From JAICLK01 sp963742655 (GTDB lineage Bacteria > Patescibacteriota > Saccharimonadia > Saccharimonadales > UBA4665): a stretch of 64,000 nucleotides of DNA. Made by a program: the position numbers and the translations under genes. Shown piece after piece: positions 58,758 through 64,000 of this stretch; position 1 is the first letter of the stretch; every line of letters starts with the position of its first letter. The notes below the pieces were generated by a model. The model did not search any database, had not been told where the DNA came from, and was given only the letters and a program-made list of their open reading frames with translations. The stretch is from contig CAVUMM010000005.1 of the NCBI GenBank assembly GCA_963742655.1, forward strand, positions 588,384-652,383. The letters run 5' to 3'.

Positions 58758-59090
58758 TCAGGCGTAGCCGGAAAAGAAGTCTGTCTTTATTTGGTGCCGT
58801 TGAATGCCGCCGGTTTTCAAGGCGCGCTCAATGCCGACAACCATGGCGTGCGGCCCTGACACATAAAAGAACGTTTTGCGGTAATCCGGTACTTCCGCCT
58901 GCAGCAGTTCTGGTGTAATCTTGCCGGCGCGGAAACGTGAATCGGGCAGCGGCGTGCCAGGTTTTGTCAGATTATAGTAAACCTTGACGCCAAGTTGCCG
59001 GCGGGCCTGTTCGAACACGTCCATGTAGGCGATATCTTCGGCCGTATTTGCGGAATAGAGCAAGGTGAGCGGCCGTGCTTCGTTGGTATA
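58758..59090 (-). pseudogene. Ferredoxin-reductase-like protein, C-terminal fragment
   Basis: The C-terminal 110 residues of an NAD(P)-binding reductase: RPLTLLYSANTAEDIAYMDV, FFYVSGPHAMVVGIERAL and the terminal IKTDFFSGYA. The upstream part of this family (FAD-binding barrel, GGxGxTP) is missing: at about 59,090 the sequence changes to unrelated ankyrin-type sequence on the other strand. The open frame continues to 59387 only by chance. This is either a broken gene or the point where two sequences were joined in assembly. Confidence 0.6.
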
Positions 59091-59093
59091 TGC

Positions 59094-59760
59094 TCTACGT
59101 GCGGCAAAACCGCCGAGAAGCATGACTGTAAGAATTTCAAGTGCCGAATCTGCGGGGACATTGACACAGACGGGATATGCACTTCCATTGAACACGGTGA
59201 TCTGGAGTCTTTCAACCAATATCTTGCTGATGGCGGTGACATAGACGCAAAAGATAATGAAGGTTGTACCGCGCTGATAAAAGCAGCACAAAGGCCAGGC
59301 GACCGTGATAGAATTTTTGGTGAAAGCGGGCGCAGATCTCTGTGTGACAGATAGAGAATAGTTGGACGCCGTTGATGTGGGCAGCAAACGAAGGTCAGAC
59401 TGCGGTGATCGAACCCTTGGTGAAAGCGCGCCCGTCTCTGAGTGATTGCGAGAGTCGTTTTAATCATTCGACTGCGCTGATGTTTGCTGCATGCGAAGGC
59501 CAGGCAGCCGTGATCAAACCCTTGGTGAAAGCGGGCGAGGATCCCAACGCAAAAAATCTTTTCGGCCTTTCCGCGCTGATGCTCGCTGCGGCCCACGGCC
59601 AAGCTGCAGTCATTGAACCCTTGGTGGACGCAGGCGCTGATCCCAATGCGAAAGACGACCATGGCCAGACCGCGCTCATGTGGGCAAAGGCGGGAAAGCA
59701 TAAAGCGGTAGTTAAGATTTTGGAAAGGATGTGTGGTAATTCGAACAACAACATTCAGCA
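59094..59760 (+). pseudogene. Ankyrin-repeat protein, frameshifted
   Basis: A Cys-rich start (CSTCGKTAEKHDC, KCRICGDIDTDG), possibly a zinc ribbon, leads into ankyrin repeats: GGDIDAKDNEGCTALIKAAQ, then GQATVIEFLVKAGADL in another frame, then EGQTAVIEPLVKA, NHSTALMFAACEGQ, LFGLSALMLAAAHGQ and DHGQTALMWAKAGKH in a third frame. At least two single-base shifts occur near 59,295 and 59,355. The codon use and errors resemble the rest of the right end, not the region to its left. Confidence 0.6.
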
Positions 59761-60060
59761 TTTTAAGCAGGAACGACCGTATGGTAATGGCTCGTGCTCG
59801 TTGGATTCCTGTCCGTGCGGCGGACATAGTTCGCATATTCAGCGCGGCTTCGGATATTTGTACATTCCGGCATCTGCGGTTGATTTCCGCCGGGATTGCC
59901 TGACAATTCGCAGAGTATATTGACGAAGTTGAATCGCATGGCCGACCGGCTCCCGCCGGGGAGTCGGTTAATATTCACTGATGTGCCAGTCTTGGTCTGC
60001 AAGCAGGGGATAAAAAACTCAACATTGATATGGCCACGGCCGCCGACGACGCCGTGTATT

Positions 60061-60273
60061 GGTGGGCCACGGGGAAGATTCCCATTGCGGCCATCGCCGC
60101 CCGCAAAATAACGGCACGCGACCAAGCCCGTTATGGCGCAAGCAAAATCCAGGGCGGATCGATAAGATTTGGTGGGCCACGGGGAAGATTCCATTGCGGC
60201 CATCGCCGCCCGCAAAATAACGGCACGCGACCAAGCCCGTTATGGCGCAAGCAAAATCCAGGGCGGATCGATA
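60061..60273. repeat. Tandem duplication, about 105 bp x 2
   Basis: The block GGTGGGCCACGGGGAAGATT ... GGGCGGATCGATA occurs at 60061-60170 and again from 60171, differing by one C in a short C-run. The stretch 59,760-61,200 otherwise holds only repeats and no convincing gene. Confidence 0.85.
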
Positions 60274-60571
60274 GAATAGGGTCGGCTGTCCGCCGTAGGC
60301 AAGATCTCGCTTCGTAGACAAGCAGCCAACAACACAGCGAAGATTCCGGCCGGGTCGTCGGCCTTCGCAGACCCCCTGAATCCCCCCGCTGAAGCGGAGG
60401 GAAGTCCAGCACCATCCCCGCGCGGCGCTACAGAACACGGTCAGATTCCGGGCAGGTTGCGAACACGGATCGGCGGAAGAATGCTGTCCAAGATCCTTCC
60501 CGCGAAGACGCGGTTGAGGATGACAAATGCTCGTGCGCGCCCTGACGTTGCAAGTGCAGGGCTTTCGCCTC

Positions 60572-60834
60572 TGGCTCTCGTTTCACACTGGAAAGACCAA
60601 GATTCTTCACCCCCGCTCACATACTGGCATGGGAAAATGCTCTGGGGTTCACAATGACAGGGGGAAAGGATGAACAAGGAATGATGAACGATGAATGAAG
60701 AACCCGGCCTGACGTTGGAAGCTACCGGTGTCGGCAAACGGCTCTCGTTTCATGCTGGAAAGACAAAGATTCTTCACCCCCGCTTGCACACTGGCATAAA
60801 GAATGCTCTGGGGGTTCAGAATGACAGCGGGGTA
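60572..60834. repeat. Dispersed repeat pair
   Basis: Two imperfect copies (about 60572-60665 and 60742-60834) share CTCTCGTTTCA, GGAAAGAC, AGATTCTTCACCCCCGCT, ACTGGCAT and an AATGACAG end. They occur in the gene-free stretch before the PEP/pyruvate-binding genes. Confidence 0.7.
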
Positions 60835-60854
60835 GTTTGGGGCGATGACGGGAG

Positions 60855-61125
60855 GGATTTCCACTCGGTGCGACCCCCCTTTGTCCCCCCGCAAGCAGGG
60901 GAAGGTCGATGGTGGCCTTCAGAATGACAAGTGAGAAGTTAGAGGCAATGAAGGGAGGGATTTTCCACCCGATGAGGACCCCCCTTTGTCCCCCCGCAAG
61001 CAGGGGGAGGTTCGATGGTGGCCTTCAGAATGACAAGTGAGAAGTTGAGAGGGATGAAGGGAGGGATTTTCCACTCGATGCGCCCCCCCTTTGTCCCCAC
61101 TTATTCTAAGGGGGAAGGTTAGTAA
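60855..61125. repeat. Tandem repeat array, about 105 bp x 2.6
   Basis: Three imperfect units begin GGGATTTTCCACTCGATG, continue CCCCCCTTTGTCCCC and GCAAGCAGGGG, and (in the first two) end GGCCTTCAGAATGACAAGTG. The third unit diverges after the C-run. Confidence 0.8.
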
Positions 61126-61202
61126 CCAGAAGCAACTTCCCCCTTCATCCCCCCATGCAATGGGGGGAGAAGTAAAGCGGAAATACAACTTCGAAGTCAG
61201 AG

Positions 61203-62958
61203 ATGGCAGAAGTTCGCAAGTTTTCGTTGCCCAAGAATGTGTCGGCATTTGACCGGGACTTCTTCGGCGAAGGCCGTAAGATCACTTACATCGAAGCGGG
61301 CGAATTCGGCGGCAAGGCCACAGGGCTGGCGTTCATTCACGACACGCTGGCCGAGGGCATTCGCGCGAGGATTTCCCCGATGTGACCGTAAGCATTCCGC
61401 GCATGACGGTGCTGACCACGGAAGTCTTCGACACGTTCATGGAACGGAACAATCTATTCAAGACGGCTTTTTCGGATCTGCACGACGACCGGATCGCACA
61501 CGCTTTTCAAAAGGCCCAAATTTCCCGTCCAGATCTTCACGATGTAGTGGGCCTGATTGATCGCGTCCATCAACCGCTGGCGGTGCGATCTTCAAGCCTG
61601 CTGGAAGATGCGCTTTATCATCCCTTCGCAGGTGTGTATGCCACGAAGATGATCCCGAACAATCAACCCGACGTGGAAACGCGCTTTCGCGAACTGACCG
61701 AGGCCATCAAATTTGTGTGGGCCTCGACCTTCTTCCGAAGGAAGCGAAGTCGTACATCGCACACGTCGGGCAGAAGATCACCGATAGAAAGATGGCGGTG
61801 ATTGTTCAGGAAGTAGTAGAGCAGCACGGCAGAAAGATTCTATCCGCACTTCGCAGGCGTGGCACGATCCTTCAATTTCTATCCCACGGGTAAATCCAAA
61901 CCGGAAGAACGCAGTGGTGGATCTGGCTATGGGACTGGGCAAGACCATCGTGGACGGCGGAGTCTGCTGGACGTACTCGCCCGCCTTTTCCGAAAGCCGG
62001 TCCTCCTTTCGCCTCACCGAAGGACATGCTGAACAAAACGCAATCGGAATTCTGGGCGGTGAACATGGGGAAGCCACCGGCCTACGATCCGATTCACGAG
62101 ACCGAGTATCTGGTTCATCCTTCGCTTTATCAAGGCGAAGAAGACGGGACGCTACAACACCTCGCGTCCACCTACGATGCGGGTTCGGATCGGATTGTAC
62201 CGGGAGTGCAGGTGGCCGGAGGACGCACCCTGAATTTTGCGCCACTCCTGCAATATCGAAGTGATGCCGCTGAATGATCTGATGAAGGTGCTGCTGAAGA
62301 CTTGCAAGAAGGCGGTGGGGGCACCCGTAGAAATCAAGTTTGCGGTCACGCTGGGCAAGACTCGCGCGCTTCCCGGCACGACTGGGATTTTTGCAGGTGA
62401 GACCGATGGTGGTTTCCAACGAGCAGGTGGAAGTGACCGAAGAACGAATGTTCGCCCCCAATGTCATCGCGGCCTCGCCCAAAGTGCTGGGCAACGGGAC
62501 CATTACGGACATTGCAAACATCGTCTATGTGAAACCGGACGTCTTCGAGGCGCGGCACACGCCGGTGATTCTCAATAAGATCGCGGAAATGAATCGCGGA
62601 TTGACGGACGCAAAACTGCCTTACTTATTGATCGGCTTTGGCAGATGGGGAAGCAGCGATCCGTGGCTGGGAATCCCGGTGGTGTGAGCCAGATTTGCGG
62701 AGCGAAGGTGATCGTGGAAGCGACGCTGCCCGACATGAACGTGGATCTCTCGCAGGGCCCCGATGCCTTCACAACCTGACCAGTTTTCAGGTGTGCTATT
62801 TTTCCTTGCGACACGATGGGCCACACAAGATTGACTGGAAGTGGCTATGCAGCAGGAAGGCATTGAAGAATCGAATTTCGTGCGGCACGTGCGCACGGCC
62901 GCACCATTGACAATATCCGTGGACGGACGAACCGGTCGAAGTAATCGCACATGGTTGA
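61203..62958 (+). pseudogene. PEP/pyruvate-binding (PPDK_N-like) protein, many frameshifts
   Basis: The pieces in consecutive frames spell one protein of about 580 residues: FGGKATGLAFIHDTLAEGI, VTVSIPRMTVLTTEVFDTFM, PLAVRSSSLLEDA, FAGVYATKMIPNNQPDVETR, VVDLAMGLGKTIVDGG, then FGRWGSSDPWLGIPVV and a final GRTG-EVIAHG. At least eight frame changes are needed, spread evenly. The content resembles the N-terminal nucleotide/PEP-binding domain of PEP synthase-like proteins. The first change lies near 61,365. Even spacing of single-base indels suggests sequence error more than decay. Confidence 0.65.
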
Positions 62959-64000
62959 CCAGACCAACGCCGTAGACAGGATGCTTCAAGCCCTGGAGAG
63001 GCCGGAGTTAAGTTGTCTACAGTATCGAGGAGTTTGTTGAAGGACCCGGATCGTCCGTTGGAGGATATCTTTAAAGGGGTCATCGAAGCCATACCACCGG
63101 GATGGCGCTATCCGGACGCGTGCCGAGGCCCGGATCGTTCATGACGCCGTGCAGTACACCACACCCGGTTTTGCCAAGACTCCGTGGGCGCAGTTCGCGG
63201 ACATCGTGGTCGGCGACGACGTGGTGGGCAGCATAGGAGTGTTCTATACACACGAAGACCCGGCGGGAGAACCAGGGACCGTTTTTGAAAGAGGAAGCCA
63301 AGTTAATTCGCACAATCGCGGAGCGACTGGGGCACTTTCTCCAATATCAGCAAATGCGACAGGCGATGCGCGAATGGCGAACGGCCGCGCAAGACCTGCC
63401 GGAGAGCCGCACGGAATGGAAGATCATTCTGGAATTGCTGCGGCGAACCGACCTGAATTTGTTCCGGCGTATCGCGCGCAAGATGATCATTCACTTGTGC
63501 TGGCATGGGATTGCGCAAGCGGAGGATATTCAAAAGCGAGTGGTGGCGAGCATCACCGCCGACGCCGGTGATACTCACGGGGCTGAGAACCGTCCGATTC
63601 GACGCAAGGAGATGGAGGATGCGGCCCGCTTGAGTGACGAAGTGTTCAAGGTGGCCGCGCTGCATTTGACGGACTCCGAAGTTCTCGCAAGTATTCAAAA
63701 GTGGATTCAGGAAGACAAGACGAACTTCTTGGTGCGCGCGGTCAACAATCCGGATACCTCGGTGCCCGAGGTGGCGGATGCGTTGGCCCGATTCACGCAT
63801 ATGGCCGAAGAAGGACTGGAACTGACGCCGTCCACGCACAAGGAAGTCAAAGTCTCTTTGATCCGGCGGTTCTTCAGCGATGAACTTCAATTCATGACAT
63901 CACCAAGTCGTGGAAATCAGCGATTTTCACGAACTCCTGACGCACGGTGTGCCCGGCGGCCAGCCACGGAAAACTTGGCGGCAAAAGCGCCGGAATGTTC
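62951..64000 (+). pseudogene. Second PEP/pyruvate-binding-like gene, frameshifted, partial
   Basis: ATG 62951 overlaps the end of the previous gene. Reading across shifts gives MVDQTNAVDRMLQAL, a sensor-like region (PLEDIFKGVIEAIPPGWRYP, TTPGFAKTPWAQFADIVVGD), a helical segment up to SLIRRFFSDELQF, and near the window edge HGKLGGKSAG in yet another frame, the start of a PPDK_N-like domain. The gene runs off the window. Confidence 0.5.

Noticed and set aside
58758..59387. Full 209-residue reductase-like frame
   Set aside because: Only the last 110 residues match the family; the rest is antisense to ankyrin sequence beyond the apparent junction.

Overview
The window looks like one contig of a Candidate Phyla Radiation bacterium, most probably a Saccharibacterium (TM7). 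The signs are a MurD2/MurL branch of peptidoglycan synthesis, surface proteins ending in a sortase-like LVNTG/LVNSG tail, many secreted proteins, standard stop codons (TGA, TAG and TAA all terminate genes, which argues against the UGA-recoding CPR lineages), and many genes whose -10 box lies only 6-9 nt before the ATG, implying leaderless mRNAs. This placement is inferred from gene content; no 16S or ribosomal protein gene is present.

Layout. 1-7.2 kb: pyrimidine genes (pyrD, pyrE), a TrmB-type regulator, murB, glyA/Nudix, a helix-turn-helix-MurA fusion and a small P-loop kinase. 7.2-9.4 kb: tRNA-Gly and tRNA-Arg with long foldable leaders, flanking a duplicated pair of secreted lectin-like genes. 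9.4-19.3 kb: a frameshifted coiled-coil gene, a MASE1 histidine kinase, a Crp/Fnr regulator, a response regulator, DHFR-, SDR-, PPOX- and VOC-type enzymes, a VapBC pair and an Ldh/SDR operon. 19.3-23.8 kb: a predicted secreted GH12 glucanase coupled to a secreted beta-trefoil-like protein, then a tightly overlapped operon in which peptidase E carries an in-frame amber codon. 24-31.4 kb: folD, murD2-murL, a response regulator, pyruvoyl arginine decarboxylase, a DMT transporter, a DUF2156 aminoacyltransferase and a membrane protein. 31.4-36.9 kb: a GAF histidine kinase, two large PKD-like surface proteins and a candidate small RNA.

37.0-44.4 kb is the most unusual region. Starting at the 3' end of tRNA-Glu, small modules (ParDE, an amine oxidase, AbrB/PIN, a NYN nuclease, two RelB/YafQ pairs, RelE/Phd, HTH-Fic) are separated by a same-orientation repeat built around a CCATGTT/AACATGG hairpin and ending GGGTCACC. 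That end matches the tRNA 3' end. The arrangement resembles a cassette array dominated by toxin-antitoxin modules, with no recombinase visible here.

44.4-58.7 kb: secreted and hypothetical proteins, MOSC, SnoaL, an MFS exporter, a methyltransferase, DHFR, a trypsin-like lipoprotein protease, a 774-residue sigma-70 factor fused at its C-terminus to a WhiB-like iron-sulfur domain (WhiB is normally an actinobacterial partner of sigma region 4), a lipid-kinase-like protein, a YqeG-type phosphatase and a SulP transporter. At about 59.09 kb a ferredoxin-reductase-like gene stops abruptly. The remaining 5 kb (ankyrin repeats, tandem repeats, two PEP/pyruvate-binding genes) is full of single-base frameshifts and is probably a chimeric or low-quality contig end from another organism.
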